A stretch of DNA of 64,000 nt from Novosphingobium sp. 32-60-15 (GTDB lineage Bacteria > Pseudomonadota > Alphaproteobacteria > Sphingomonadales > Sphingomonadaceae). The position numbers and the translations under genes are program-made. Positions within the stretch are counted from its first letter, which is position 1. The number at the start of each line of letters is the position of its first letter. The stretch is taken from positions 62,001 to 126,000 of the forward strand of contig NZ_NCEN01000002.1 of the NCBI RefSeq assembly GCF_002280675.1. Direction: 5' to 3'. The notes under the pieces are model-generated. The model was not told the origin of the DNA. It saw nothing but the letters and a program-made list of their open reading frames with translations, and ran no database searches. This document shows, piece after piece, positions 9,979-18,797 of this stretch.

Positions 9979-11670
9979 TCAGCGCTCCTCTTGAGTGGTG
10001 GGTGTTGGCAGGAGCTTGGCGGGATCATCGGCACGGCGCTGTTCGCGCTTGCCGATCCACAGCCACCCGTCACGCTCCAACCCTTCGGGCCGCGCGGTAA
10101 ATTGCAAAACCGTGGTGCCATGCGGGCGCAAGTGCGCGAGGACCGCATTCAGGCAGGCGGGCGGCAGCATGTCATAGAGCGGGGAAAGCATCAGCACGCG
10201 CGGGCGGGCAAGCAGCGCTCCGGCCAGCTTCAGCGCCATCGTTTCGCCCACGGACAGCGGCCAGCCCGATGATGAAAGCTTGGCGTCCAATCCGCCCGGC
10301 AAATCACCGATCCTGTTGCCCAGGCCAACCAGTTCCAGCGCCTCAAGCATCGCTTCGGGCCGCCCCGGCGCGCTAAGGCCCAGATATTCGCGCACCGTCA
10401 TTTCGACAATCGCGGGGCGGTCCAGCACGATCACGTCAGAGCGCAACCGGTACATATCGAACGTGCCAAGATCAGCCCCGCCCACGCTGACAAAGCCGTT
10501 CTGCGGCACTTCCAGCCGTTTCAGCAGCGATGCAAGGCACCGTTCAACTCCCGGCGCGGCCATTACGCCAACTTGCGCGCCGCCTTCGAGGGCGAAATCG
10601 AACACAAAGCCGCCGTGGCGCACATCGCGCAGGCGGATGGAACCATCAGGCAAAGACGGCGCATCGCTATCGGGCGTGGCTTCTTGCGGCACTTCCCAGA
10701 ACAAGTGCAGCTCTTCCAGACTGGCCGCCATGTCATAGAATATTTCAAGATATGTGCCCAATTGCGCAATGCCATAGAACACGCCCGACAGGATCAATTC
10801 GGCCGCCACCAATTGCCCGATCGACAATTCGCCCTGCAGGATCAGCCAGCCACCCAGCGCCAGCAAACCGGCACTGGCCAAGGCATAAAGCAGTAACAGC
10901 GCGATGGTCTGGCCAAAGGTGTGGCGAAAGTGGCGGCGGTGGCAATCGACATAGCTTGCGGTCATCTCTTCGGACCGGGCGATTGCAAAGGCCATGTGAC
11001 GGCTTGATTTGTAAATGCCGTTCGATCCGCCCACACTGTCAAGCCAGTGCGCGGTGGCGTGTTTGGCGTGGCTTTTGGTCACCGACGTGCGCAAGCTGGC
11101 AGATGCCCACACCCGCCAGATGATGAGGACCAGCAGCACCAGCACCGCATTGAACGCAAGGAAAAACGGGTGGTAAAAGCTGGTGACAACAAGCCCGACA
11201 AGGCTTTGCAGAACGATGGTAAAGCCGCCGATCAACAGGCTGGTCAGCGATTTCTGCACTACCACCGTATCGAAAAATCGGTTGAACAGATCGCCTTTGC
11301 GTGAATCGACAAAGAACGGATTTTGCGCATGAACCGCGCGCAGCGTGATTTCGGCAACAAGCCGCGCGAAGAAGCGGCGCTCGAACATGGCCAGCAAATG
11401 CACGCGAAATGCGCTGAGCACGCCTGAAATTACCAGCAACGTGAACAGGATGGCGGCCAAAGTCAGCAACGGCGCGGGCAGCGCGGTATTGGCCACCGAA
11501 TTGATCAGCAATTGCACCGAAATGGGCGTGGCCAAAGACAGCAATGAAATGGCCGCGCCATAAAGCAGCGCAAGCCGGATAAACCCCGCATCAGGGCCGA
11601 GCACTTTGCCAGTCCACGTGGCAAAGTCGCGGAAGGTTGGAACGTGGTGGTCGGCAGATGTGTCGGCCAT
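9979..11670 (-). CDS. ABC exporter-type protein with degenerate ATP-binding domain
   Basis: The protein has 563 residues: six predicted membrane helices (about 30-310) of the type-1 exporter fold, then a C-terminal domain laid out like an ABC ATPase (about 340-560). The catalytic motifs are broken. The Walker A site reads GVMAAPGVERCLA (369-381) with no Gly-Lys-Ser/Thr; the Q-loop Gln is absent; Walker B reads RVLMLSPLYD (491-500) without Asp-Glu; the switch His is replaced (FTAR, 524-527). A signature-like LSVGE (472-476) survives. It is first in the ABC-HlyD-TolC operon, so the operon is probably expressed, but ATP hydrolysis by this protein looks unlikely. The ATG at 11670 is preferred; 11709 is an alternative. 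Confidence 0.85.
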   Translation of the reverse strand: MADTSADHHVPTFRDFATWTGKVLGPDAGFIRLALLYGAAISLLSLATPISVQLLINSVANTALPAPLLTLAAILFTLLVISGVLSAFRVHLLAMFERRFFARLVAEITLRAVHAQNPFFVDSRKGDLFNRFFDTVVVQKSLTSLLIGGFTIVLQSLVGLVVTSFYHPFFLAFNAVLVLLVLIIWRVWASASLRTSVTKSHAKHATAHWLDSVGGSNGIYKSSRHMAFAIARSEEMTASYVDCHRRHFRHTFGQTIALLLLYALASAGLLALGGWLILQGELSIGQLVAAELILSGVFYGIAQLGTYLEIFYDMAASLEELHLFWEVPQEATPDSDAPSLPDGSIRLRDVRHGGFVFDFALEGGAQVGVMAAPGVERCLASLLKRLEVPQNGFVSVGGADLGTFDMYRLRSDVIVLDRPAIVEMTVREYLGLSAPGRPEAMLEALELVGLGNRIGDLPGGLDAKLSSSGWPLSVGETMALKLAGALLARPRVLMLSPLYDMLPPACLNAVLAHLRPHGTTVLQFTARPEGLERDGWLWIGKREQRRADDPAKLLPTPTTQEER

Positions 11671-11906
11671 CGGGATTGGGGTTTCCGTTGTTTCGCAAGT
11701 GCAGCACAAATGGGCGTGATTTGGTGTCTATGTCGCAATGTATCGTAAACAATTGTTGCTGCGCTGCACGTATTTTCGGAACCCGATTTGCCTGCGCGAA
11801 TTACTTTGCAAGGCACTGGCACCCTTTGCGTTTTGTAACGGGGACAGGCTATGCAGGCGTCCGGCGGGGTGGTTTGGCCCTTAGCAGAATGGGAATCTCA
11901 TTCCAG

Positions 11907-13415
11907 ATGAACGACTTGAGCCAGATTCGTAAGCTGACCGTGGCTGACCTGATGACCACCAGCGGCGTGCCTTTCGGCACCAGCGGCGTGCGCGGACTGG
12001 CCTCGGCCATGACCGACCGGTTGTGTCACGCCTATGCCACGGCGTTTTTGCAGTACCTTGGCGACATTGGCGAATTTGCCGCCGGAGATCGCGTAGCCCT
12101 CGCCGGGGACCTGCGCATCAGCACACCGCGAATCCTTGCGGCTTGCGCTACGGCGGTGCGTGATTGTGGCGGTGAAGTGGTGTTCTGCGGCTTTACCCCC
12201 ACACCGGCGCTGGCCTTTTACGCAATGGGCATCGGCATGCCGTCAATCATGGTCACCGGAAGCCACATTCCGGCAGACCGCAATGGTATCAAATTCTACC
12301 GCCCGCATGGTGAAGTGCTGAAAAGCGACGAGGCGGGGATAGTCGGACAAAGCATTGCCATCGATCCGGCGCGGTATGGTGCCGACGACGGGCTGATCAA
12401 TCCCGCTGTCCTGCCCGCTGTGGTGGATGTCGAGGAGGCCTATATCGCCCGCTACGTCCGCCATTTCGGGGCAGATGCCTTGGCCGGTCTGACGGTGGGC
12501 GTGTATCAGCACTCTGCGGTGGGGCGCGATTTGCTGGTCCGTGCGGTTGAGGCTTTGGGCGGCACAGCGGTGCCATTTGGGCGGTCAGAGCAATTCGTGC
12601 CGGTTGATACCGAAGCGATCCGCGCCGAAGACATTGCTCTGGCAGCCAAATGGGCGGCGGAAAACCGCGTTGATGCCATCATTTCAACCGATGGCGATTC
12701 AGACCGGCCTTTGGTGGCAGACGCCAGCGGCACATGGCTGCGCGGCGATATCGTCGGATTGCTGTGCGCGCGCGCGGTGGGTGCAGACGTTATCGTGACG
12801 CCCGTCAGCAGCAATACCGTTGCGGAATTGAGCGGCGCTGTGCCGCGCGTTTTGCGCACGCGCATCGGATCGCCCTATGTGATTGCCGCCATGACGGATG
12901 CCGCCACGGCTGATCCGGCGGCTTGTGTGGTGGGCTATGAAGCCAATGGCGGGGTGCTTTTGGGCACAGCGGTGGGTGATCTGACAGCTTTGCCTACCCG
13001 CGATGCGCTGTTGCCGATTCTGGCGATAGTTTCAGCCGCGCGCGCAACGCCGATCGCGCAGACCGTGGCACAATTGCCGCCGCGCTATACGTATAGCGAC
13101 CGCGTCGCCGATTTCCCGCAGGCCGATAGCGCGGCGCTGATCGCGTTCCTGTCTACGGGCGATGAGGGTGAGCAACTGGCCCGCATCGCGCGCGTCTTTG
13201 GCGATATAGCCGGACTGCCCACAGCAATTGACACCACCGACGGTTACCGCATGAGCTTTGCCAGCGGCGCGATCCTGCATTTCCGCCCGTCGGGCAACGC
13301 GCCCGAATTGCGCTGCTATTCCGAAGCCGAAACCGAGGCGCGGGCGCGGGACTTGAACGGCAAGGCGCTGGCCCATGTATTGAAGGCTGTGATTCCGCAG
13401 GTTCGCAGTTTGTAA
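11907..13415 (+). CDS. Phosphomannomutase/phosphoglucomutase family enzyme
   Basis: The protein is about 502 residues and belongs to the alpha-D-phosphohexomutase superfamily. Visible motifs are TSGVRGLAS at the start, the phosphoserine loop VTGSHIPADRNGIKFY, the metal-binding STDGDSDRPLV, the sugar-specificity loop GYEANGG and the phosphate-binding RPSGNAPELRCY. It should interconvert hexose 1- and 6-phosphates, feeding nucleotide sugars for envelope polysaccharide. The loop reads TGSHIP rather than the common TASHNP, as in a known subgroup. It is divergent from the exporter operon across 236 bases. An ATG at 11889 is an equally possible start; neither has a strong ribosome binding site. Confidence 0.87.
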   Translation: MNDLSQIRKLTVADLMTTSGVPFGTSGVRGLASAMTDRLCHAYATAFLQYLGDIGEFAAGDRVALAGDLRISTPRILAACATAVRDCGGEVVFCGFTPTPALAFYAMGIGMPSIMVTGSHIPADRNGIKFYRPHGEVLKSDEAGIVGQSIAIDPARYGADDGLINPAVLPAVVDVEEAYIARYVRHFGADALAGLTVGVYQHSAVGRDLLVRAVEALGGTAVPFGRSEQFVPVDTEAIRAEDIALAAKWAAENRVDAIISTDGDSDRPLVADASGTWLRGDIVGLLCARAVGADVIVTPVSSNTVAELSGAVPRVLRTRIGSPYVIAAMTDAATADPAACVVGYEANGGVLLGTAVGDLTALPTRDALLPILAIVSAARATPIAQTVAQLPPRYTYSDRVADFPQADSAALIAFLSTGDEGEQLARIARVFGDIAGLPTAIDTTDGYRMSFASGAILHFRPSGNAPELRCYSEAETEARARDLNGKALAHVLKAVIPQVRSL

Positions 13416-13432
13416 GCACAGAGGCCGTAAAC

Positions 13433-13515
13433 CCACCCCGCTGCGACCAATTCTGCCTTCGGCTGCATAAGCCGCGCTCCCCTCCCTTGAGGGAGGGGCT
13501 GGGGGAGGGTGTTCG
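13433..13515. repeat. Intergenic repeat: CACCCCGCTGCGAC unit plus CCCCTCCC hairpin
   Basis: Bases 13433-13461 match the reverse complement of 4921-4951 in both outer blocks (CCCACCCCGCTGCGAC and TGCCTTCGG), with a different 6-base middle. A hairpin follows, CCCCTCCC (13479-13486), TTGA, GGGAGGGG (13491-13498). It is non-coding and sits downstream of the phosphomannomutase gene. Confidence 0.7.
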
Positions 13516-13602
13516 GCCTCACCAACACAAAAATCCCCGGTTGAATTATTTGTATGCAACACATACAATATGCCCCGTAAACAAGCGGGGATGCACGGCA
13601 CT

Positions 13603-14472
13603 ATGGCACAGATAATCGATGGCAAGGCGCTTGCAGCGCAAGTGCTGGAGCGCACCGCAAAGGACGTTGCCGAGATTATCGCCAATGGCGGTGTGGCACC
13701 GGGCCTTGCCGTGATCCTCGTGGGTAATGACCCGGCAAGCGAGGTCTATGTCGGGCGGAAGATTGCGCAATGCCGCAAGGCGGGCATCCTGTCGCTTGAA
13801 CACCGCCTGCCTGCCGGTACACCGCAGGCCGATGTGCTGGCGCTGATTGACCAATTCAACGCCGATCCCGCCGTTCACGGCATTCTGGTTCAGTTGCCGC
13901 TGCCCAAACACATCAATGCCGCGCTGGTGCTGGACCGGATCGATCCCGCAAAGGACGTGGACGGGTTCCATCCGGTCAACGTCGGACGCCTGTCCACCGG
14001 TACGGGCGGCCTCGTGCCCTGCACCCCCCTGGGCGTCATGCTTCTGCTGGACAGCGTGATCGATGATTATCGCGGGTTGAACGTGGTCGTCATCGGCAAA
14101 TCGAACATCGTGGGAAAGCCGGTTTCGATGCTGCTGCTTGAACGCGAGGCGACCGTCACCGTCACCCACATCGAAACGCGAGACCTGCCCGATGTGGCGC
14201 GCAAGGCGGACATTATCGTGGCAGCGGCAGGCGCACCGCATCTGGTGCGCGGCTATTGGGTAAAGCCCGGCGCGGTGGTGATCGATGTGGGCATCAACCG
14301 CGTGACCGATCATGATGGCAAGACCCGGCTGATCGGCGATTGCGCCACGCACGAACTCGATCACGCCAAAGCGGTGACGCCTGTGCCTGGCGGTGTGGGG
14401 CCAATGACCATCGCCTGTTTGCTGAGCAACACGGTGCTGGCGGCCAAACGATCATCGCCAGATTTTCAGTGA
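13603..14472 (+). CDS. folD: Bifunctional methylenetetrahydrofolate dehydrogenase/cyclohydrolase
   Basis: The protein has 289 residues, the normal FolD length. It converts 5,10-methylene-THF to 10-formyl-THF in two steps with NADP. Family motifs are present: the substrate-site [14 protein letters not shown] with its catalytic Lys, the cyclohydrolase stretch [25 protein letters not shown], the nucleotide-binding [17 protein letters not shown] and the C-terminal [11 protein letters not shown]. The ATG at 13603 starts [11 protein letters not shown], which matches the family start; ATGs a few codons upstream add unrelated residues. It appears to be monocistronic and is followed, after about 100 bases, by a strong terminator. 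Confidence 0.96.
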   Translation: MAQIIDGKALAAQVLERTAKDVAEIIANGGVAPGLAVILVGNDPASEVYVGRKIAQCRKAGILSLEHRLPAGTPQADVLALIDQFNADPAVHGILVQLPLPKHINAALVLDRIDPAKDVDGFHPVNVGRLSTGTGGLVPCTPLGVMLLLDSVIDDYRGLNVVVIGKSNIVGKPVSMLLLEREATVTVTHIETRDLPDVARKADIIVAAAGAPHLVRGYWVKPGAVVIDVGINRVTDHDGKTRLIGDCATHELDHAKAVTPVPGGVGPMTIACLLSNTVLAAKRSSPDFQ

Positions 14473-14533
14473 TTGCATTTCCTGCACTTATGTACGTACA
14501 TTTCGCACTTGCAGCATAAATCGACTGCAGCCA

Positions 14534-14608
14534 TATAGGAGTTGCCTTTCAGGCATCCTCTCCCAAAACTTTCCAGGGGGCCAGCGCAAGTTGGCCCCCC
14601 TTTTTTTG
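14534..14608 (+). ncRNA. Candidate small RNA ending in an intrinsic terminator
   Basis: Between folD and the repeat at 14647 lies a possible promoter (TTGCAG at 14509-14514, CATATA or TATAGG at 14532-14539). It is followed by a small hairpin (TGCCT...AGGCA, 14543-14555), the pyrimidine-rich CATCCTCTCCC, and a terminator. No reading frame with a ribosome binding site is seen. It may equally be just the 3' untranslated region of folD. Confidence 0.3.
14576..14607 (+). terminator. Rho-independent terminator downstream of folD
   Basis: A perfect 8-base stem GGGGGCCA (14576-14583) and TGGCCCCC (14592-14599) closes a 8-base loop and is followed by a run of seven T (14601-14607). It is the strongest intrinsic terminator in the window. 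Confidence 0.9.
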
Positions 14609-14646
14609 GTTTGCGATAAAGGCACCTGTCTACCTTGTCCCTTTTT

Positions 14647-14736
14647 CGTCATCCTGAACTTGTTTCAGGATCCATCCATCACCGCACGCGGCGGTTCGTG
14701 GGGAGAAATGGATGCTGAAACAAGTTCAGCATGACG
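14647..14736. repeat. Sphingomonad palindromic repeat, copy 3
   Basis: Same family and loop orientation as copies 2 and 4. The left stem is ATCCTGAA/TTCAGGAT and the right stem is TGCTGAA/TTCAGCA. It ends 4 bases before the stop codon of the AarF/UbiB gene, so it may act as that gene's 3' end structure. Confidence 0.9.
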
Positions 14737-14739
14737 CGG

Positions 14740-16107
14740 TCAGGGGTTTACTGTAAGCAGCGGGGGGGTTGGCGCAGCGTCAGTCACCGCCCGCTCCACC
14801 ATATCGCGCAACGGCAGGCTGCCCTTCAGCCGCACCGCCAGCAGCGCCGTACCGCTGATTTTGCGCTGCACAAACAGCGCCTCGGCAGGCGGGATGTGCC
14901 ATGCTGCGCGGTCGGCAAAGATTGTCTCGGCCTCGCCCCGGATGCGTTCGACAAAGGACCGGTCGGAAAATTCGAACAGACCGGGCTTGCCAAGGTGTTC
15001 GAACAGCACCGAAATCATCCGGTCAAACGCCGCGCCGTGGCGGGCGAGGACTGGCGGCGCGATAAAGCCCACTTCCAGCAAGGCATCGCGCAAACCGGCG
15101 TGATCTTCGGCAAGGCCCGCCAGCATCATCCGGCGATAGGCCGCCGTGGTTGCCGGTTCAATCGCGCGGGCGGCACCAAAATCCAGCAGCACCACACGTT
15201 CACCCCCGCTGCCTTCCGTTGCGGGCTGCCAGCGGAAATTGGCGAAATTGGGATCGGTCTGCATGAAGCCGAACTCAAAAACTTCGCGCAGCACCAGCCC
15301 CATCATCGTGCCTAGCACACGGTTGCGCACATCAGGCGGGGCGACGGACAGCGTTTCAATCGGGCGCGCGTCAATGAAATCCATGGCCAGCACGTTACGG
15401 CCGCATAAAGCGTCATGGGGCAGGGGCAGCAGAAACGCCGGATCATCAGCCAGCAGTTCGGCATAGCGGCGCATCATCTCTGCCTCGCGCACGTAATCGG
15501 CTTCTTCATGCAGCTGGCGCTTGGCTTCGGTCAGCAGCGGCGCGATATTCAGGGTTGAGGGCAGCAAATTCGACATGCGCAGCAGCGTGGCGACATTATC
15601 GACATCGGCATCAATACTGCCCGCAATGCCGGGATACTGCACCTTGATCGCCAACACGCGGCCATCGGGCAAGGTCGCGCGATGGACTTGCCCGATGGAT
15701 GCCGCCGCAATCGGGCGCGCTTCAAAATGCTTGAACCGCGACCGCCAGCCTGCACCCCATTCAGCCGTCAGCACCCGCTCCAGCTGGGCAGGCGGCATGA
15801 AGTGCGCCGAATCGCGCAAGCGTGACAGGATTTCGGTCAATTCGCGCGGCAGCACGTCGCCTGCATCAAACGAGATCATCTGCCCCAGCTTCATCGCCGC
15901 CCCGCGCAATCGCGAAAGCTGGTCTGCCACCCGCGTCGCGTTGGCTGGCGTCAGCAACAAGTCAGACAAGCGCGGCGCTTCTCCGCGCACCAGCCGTCGC
16001 GCGCCTTCGGCCAGCATGCCGCCCGCCACGCCGCCCGCGATCTGGCCGAACGAGGCAAGCCGCGATAGCCGCCGCGAAGGCACTTTGCGGTAACGGTTGT
16101 CGCTCAT
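14740..16107 (-). CDS. AarF/ABC1/UbiB-family atypical kinase
   Basis: The protein has 455 residues. It has the KxGQ motif of the family (AAMKLGQMISF), the Ala-rich nucleotide loop (AAASIGQVHRA), the VAIK-like Lys (LAIKVQYPG), the catalytic stretch MQTDPNFANF (usually HxDPHPGN) and LLDFGAAR. Family members support ubiquinone biosynthesis or lipid handling; this short form without C-terminal membrane helices is closer to the ADCK/ABC1 group than to classical UbiB. The ATG at 16107 overlaps the stop of the DCC gene as ATGA, so the two are coupled. Confidence 0.88.
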   Translation of the reverse strand: MSDNRYRKVPSRRLSRLASFGQIAGGVAGGMLAEGARRLVRGEAPRLSDLLLTPANATRVADQLSRLRGAAMKLGQMISFDAGDVLPRELTEILSRLRDSAHFMPPAQLERVLTAEWGAGWRSRFKHFEARPIAAASIGQVHRATLPDGRVLAIKVQYPGIAGSIDADVDNVATLLRMSNLLPSTLNIAPLLTEAKRQLHEEADYVREAEMMRRYAELLADDPAFLLPLPHDALCGRNVLAMDFIDARPIETLSVAPPDVRNRVLGTMMGLVLREVFEFGFMQTDPNFANFRWQPATEGSGGERVVLLDFGAARAIEPATTAAYRRMMLAGLAEDHAGLRDALLEVGFIAPPVLARHGAAFDRMISVLFEHLGKPGLFEFSDRSFVERIRGEAETIFADRAAWHIPPAEALFVQRKISGTALLAVRLKGSLPLRDMVERAVTDAAPTPPLLTVNP

Positions 16108-16484
16108 CGATCCAGAACCTTGAAAAGCTTTTGAACGGCAGGCCGGATCACAAGGAACGCGCGGTAAAGCCCCTCCAGCGCCCAGCCGACCGGCGGCACT
16201 TGCGCGGCAAGCCCCAGCCAGCGCAATTGCGGGATCACCCGCCACATCGCCGCAAAGGCCGCCGCACCCGATAGCAACCGGCCATCTTCGCGCGCATGCA
16301 GCCGCGCCAGAGCCAGCTTGCGGTCTACCGGACACGCAGCGCCCGGATCATCGGCGTCGATGAAATGCAGGCGCTTGGCCTTGTCCAACCGCCGCATCAG
16401 CGCAATTTCGCGCACACACAACGGGCATGCGCCATCATACCAGACGGTTACCCGTGACGGGACGATAAGACTTGGACCGGCCAT
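16104..16484 (-). CDS. DCC-family (DUF393) thiol-disulfide oxidoreductase-like protein
   Basis: The protein has 126 residues. The diagnostic start WYDGACPLCVREIALMRRLD contains the CxxC pair of the DCC family in a thioredoxin-like fold; the rest (LHFIDADDP and the helix near PPVGWALEGLYRAFLVIRP) fits too. Biochemical roles are poorly known; a redox or small-molecule function is likely. It is translationally coupled to the downstream AarF-like kinase, a common pairing in this group by my recollection. Confidence 0.85.
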   Translation of the reverse strand: MAGPSLIVPSRVTVWYDGACPLCVREIALMRRLDKAKRLHFIDADDPGAACPVDRKLALARLHAREDGRLLSGAAAFAAMWRVIPQLRWLGLAAQVPPVGWALEGLYRAFLVIRPAVQKLFKVLDR

Positions 16485-16543
16485 CGCGCTGCTATGGGCG
16501 CGATAGCCGGTCCCGAAGACCTGCCATTTCGGGCAAATGCCGA

Positions 16544-16963
16544 TCAGGCGAAGCGTTCACGCAGCGCCAGCAGCGCCATGGCCGCCTTGGCCGCTTCACC
16601 GCCCTTGTCCTTTTGCGCAGGATCGGCGCGGACCAGCGCCTGCTCTTCGTTTTCAACCGTCAGGATGCCGTTGCCAATGGCGATGCCGTCCATCGTCAGG
16701 GCCATGATCCCGCGCGCGCTTTCGCCTGCAACGATTTCAAAGTGATAGGTCTCCCCGCGGATCACCACGCCAATTGCGACGAACCCGTCAAAGTCACCGG
16801 ACTCATCGGCCAGCGCAATCGCGCCGGGGATTTCGAGCGCGCCGGGCACAGTGATGACTTCGGCTTCATGGCCCGCAGCCGTGATTGCGGCCTTGGCACC
16901 TGCAATCAGCATGTCGTTGAGGTGGTCGTAAAAACGCGCTTCGATGATCAGGAACTTGGCCAT
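16544..16963 (-). CDS. ribH: 6,7-dimethyl-8-ribityllumazine synthase
   Basis: The protein has 139 residues, a normal RibH length. It condenses the ribityl-aminouracil with dihydroxybutanone phosphate in riboflavin synthesis. Visible motifs are [12 protein letters not shown] near the start, [11 protein letters not shown], the substrate-site [20 protein letters not shown] with the catalytic His, and [21 protein letters not shown]. No other rib gene is adjacent, and the 108 bases upstream do not resemble an FMN riboswitch, so it seems to be an isolated gene. Confidence 0.95.
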   Translation of the reverse strand: MAKFLIIEARFYDHLNDMLIAGAKAAITAAGHEAEVITVPGALEIPGAIALADESGDFDGFVAIGVVIRGETYHFEIVAGESARGIMALTMDGIAIGNGILTVENEEQALVRADPAQKDKGGEAAKAAMALLALRERFA

Positions 16964-17071
16964 GAAATTTGGTCCTTGGTTATCGGCAATGTGCCGAATA
17001 TGTCAATTTTAAGCTGCTATTTCACACTGCAATGTGCGATGCAAGGCTGCACGCACATTGCGGCAGGATCA

Positions 17072-18376
17072 CTAAGGGGCATCTGCAGGCGCCAACCAAT
17101 CGCTAAGGTCAGCGGTCTGGCCGATCAGCGCGAGGCCGTGAGCAATCGAGGTCAGCTCGTCCCCGCACGCAATGCGCCCTGCGCCAAACCGCTGTTCAAA
17201 CAACGCCCGCACCGCAGGGATCAACGACGATCCACCGGTCAGGAACACATGGTCAATCTGTTCAGGCGCAAGCCCCGCCGCAACCAGTGCGCCGTCGACA
17301 GTTTCGGCAATGCGCGCCAGATCCGGCGCAATCCAGCTTTCAAACTCCGCCCGCGTCACGTCGGCTGCGATGGTCAAATCATCGCTTTCAAAGCGGAATT
17401 CGGCGTGATCCTGCGTTGATAGGGCACGCTTCAACTTGCCCACCGCTTCATACAGCCCGTGGCCCAGTTCGTGTTCGATCACCGCGATCATCCGGCCGAT
17501 CGCTGCAGGGTCGGTCGCAGAGCGCTTCAGCTTGGCCAATTGTTCCAACGTACGGCGGTTGCGCATCATGGCAAGGCGTGACCAATCGCCAAAATCGGTG
17601 AAGTGACCGGCGGGAATCTCCAGCACCTTGTCGAACGATTTATACGTGCCGCCCTTGCCCAGCAGCGGCAGGATCAGGTGGTCCATGATGCGGAAATCGA
17701 ACCGGTCGCCCGCAATGCCAATGCCCGCCGACCCCAGCGGAACGCAGCGCTTTGCCGCGCCGGGAACATCAATCCGCACGATCGAGAAATCGCTGGTGCC
17801 GCCGCCAAAGTCTGCAACCAGCAATGTCGCAGGATCAGTCAACCGCGTGGCAAAGCTGTAGGCCGCACCCAATGGCTCATAAACATAATGCACCGGACGG
17901 CCGAGCATGGAAAACATCGCATCATAACGCGTACGGGCCAGCGCCGCATCGGGCCGCGAACCGACATAGCGCACGGGCCGCCCCACAATAACGCGTTCGG
18001 GCAAATCGGCCAGAGCGGGGCCTGCATGGGTGATCAGGTGGCGCAGGAATGTCTGGCCCAGTTCTTCAAAACGCAGGCGCTTTTCAAACACATTGGCATG
18101 TTCGAACGTGCCGCTGGCCGCCACCGATTTGAACGATTGCAGGAAGCGCGACCCTTGCGGAAAATCGAGAAATTCGGCGATGGCCCAGGGCCCGGCCTCA
18201 TGCGCCAACCCGCCCCGCATATCGCCATCCTGCCAGAAACACAGGGCTGACCGGAACACGTTTGTGACCGCATCGGGCGCGGCAAACGATACCAGATCGA
18301 CAGAAGTGTCCACGCTACTGCGCGCGACCACCGAATTGGTGGTTCCAAAATCTATGCCAAGTGCGGCGGTCGGCAT
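17072..18376 (-). CDS. Hsp70-family (YegD-like) chaperone/ATPase
   Basis: The protein has 434 residues, about the length of an Hsp70 ATPase domain alone. Actin-fold motifs are intact: ALGIDFGTTNSVVA (phosphate 1), the LVADFGGGTSDFSIV loop (phosphate 2) and VFLTGGSSLIPAVRALF (adenosine). There is no substrate-binding domain of the DnaK type, as in YegD relatives. Its client is unknown. The ATG at 18376 gives MPTAALGIDFGT; the earlier in-frame start adds 21 residues with no similarity to the family. Confidence 0.88.
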   Translation of the reverse strand: MPTAALGIDFGTTNSVVARSSVDTSVDLVSFAAPDAVTNVFRSALCFWQDGDMRGGLAHEAGPWAIAEFLDFPQGSRFLQSFKSVAASGTFEHANVFEKRLRFEELGQTFLRHLITHAGPALADLPERVIVGRPVRYVGSRPDAALARTRYDAMFSMLGRPVHYVYEPLGAAYSFATRLTDPATLLVADFGGGTSDFSIVRIDVPGAAKRCVPLGSAGIGIAGDRFDFRIMDHLILPLLGKGGTYKSFDKVLEIPAGHFTDFGDWSRLAMMRNRRTLEQLAKLKRSATDPAAIGRMIAVIEHELGHGLYEAVGKLKRALSTQDHAEFRFESDDLTIAADVTRAEFESWIAPDLARIAETVDGALVAAGLAPEQIDHVFLTGGSSLIPAVRALFEQRFGAGRIACGDELTSIAHGLALIGQTADLSDWLAPADAP

Positions 18377-18457
18377 TATGGCACTTCCTTCACGAACGAA
18401 CAGCATGACGGCCATGACAGTGCAACGCGCGGCCTGCAATGCGCTTTACAACGGTTT

Positions 18458-18704
18458 TGTTTCGGATGAGGTTCGGCATTGTAAACCCTTTACCCAGTCA
18501 CCCTGAAGTTGTTTGGCGTCTATTCCCTTTGCATAGGTTATCCCAATTTCGTCACCCTGAACTTGTTTCAGGGTCCATCCATCCAGTCACACGGTGGTTT
18601 GTGGGGAGAAATGGATGCTGAAACAAGTTCAGCATGACGGGGTTGGCGCATGGCCTTGCCGAAGGGGAAAGGGTCCGGTTTGTTTCGGATGAGGTTCGGC
18701 ATTG
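18458..18704. repeat. 24-base exact direct repeats flanking palindromic repeat copy 4
   Basis: The 24 bases beginning TGTTTCGGATGAGG at 18458-18481 recur exactly at 18681-18704. Palindromic copy 4 lies between them, with 13 bases on the left of its half-hairpin and about 41 on its right. The duplication could mark an insertion or a local tandem duplication. Confidence 0.85.
18550..18639. repeat. Sphingomonad palindromic repeat, copy 4
   Basis: Left stem ACCCTGAA/TTCAGGGT, right stem TGCTGAA/TTCAGCA, loop CACGGTGGTTTGTGGGGAG. To its left a half-hairpin at 18495-18516 plus about 33 bases matches, inverted, the bases to the right of copy 5, so the mobile unit may be about 145 bases. Confidence 0.9.
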
Positions 18705-18797
18705 CGCTGCGGGCCGTCAATGATAGTCGACGTGGCCAATTTCATGCGTTAAGACGACATAATTAACCGCATAACTAAATTATCGCAGGAGAATGTA

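Larger units (their letters stand above)
18377..18797. other. Intergenic stretch with repeats, no gene
   Basis: This 421-base gap holds palindromic repeat copy 4, a related half-hairpin (18495-18516) and an exact 24-base direct repeat on either side of them (18458-18481 and 18681-18704). The ribosome binding site AGGAG of the next gene is at 18786-18790. I see no coding region. Confidence 0.8.

Noticed and set aside
16964..17071. Possible FMN riboswitch upstream of ribH
   Set aside because: The 108 bases lack the conserved RFN-element blocks; only a short GCACGCACATTGC stretch caught the eye.
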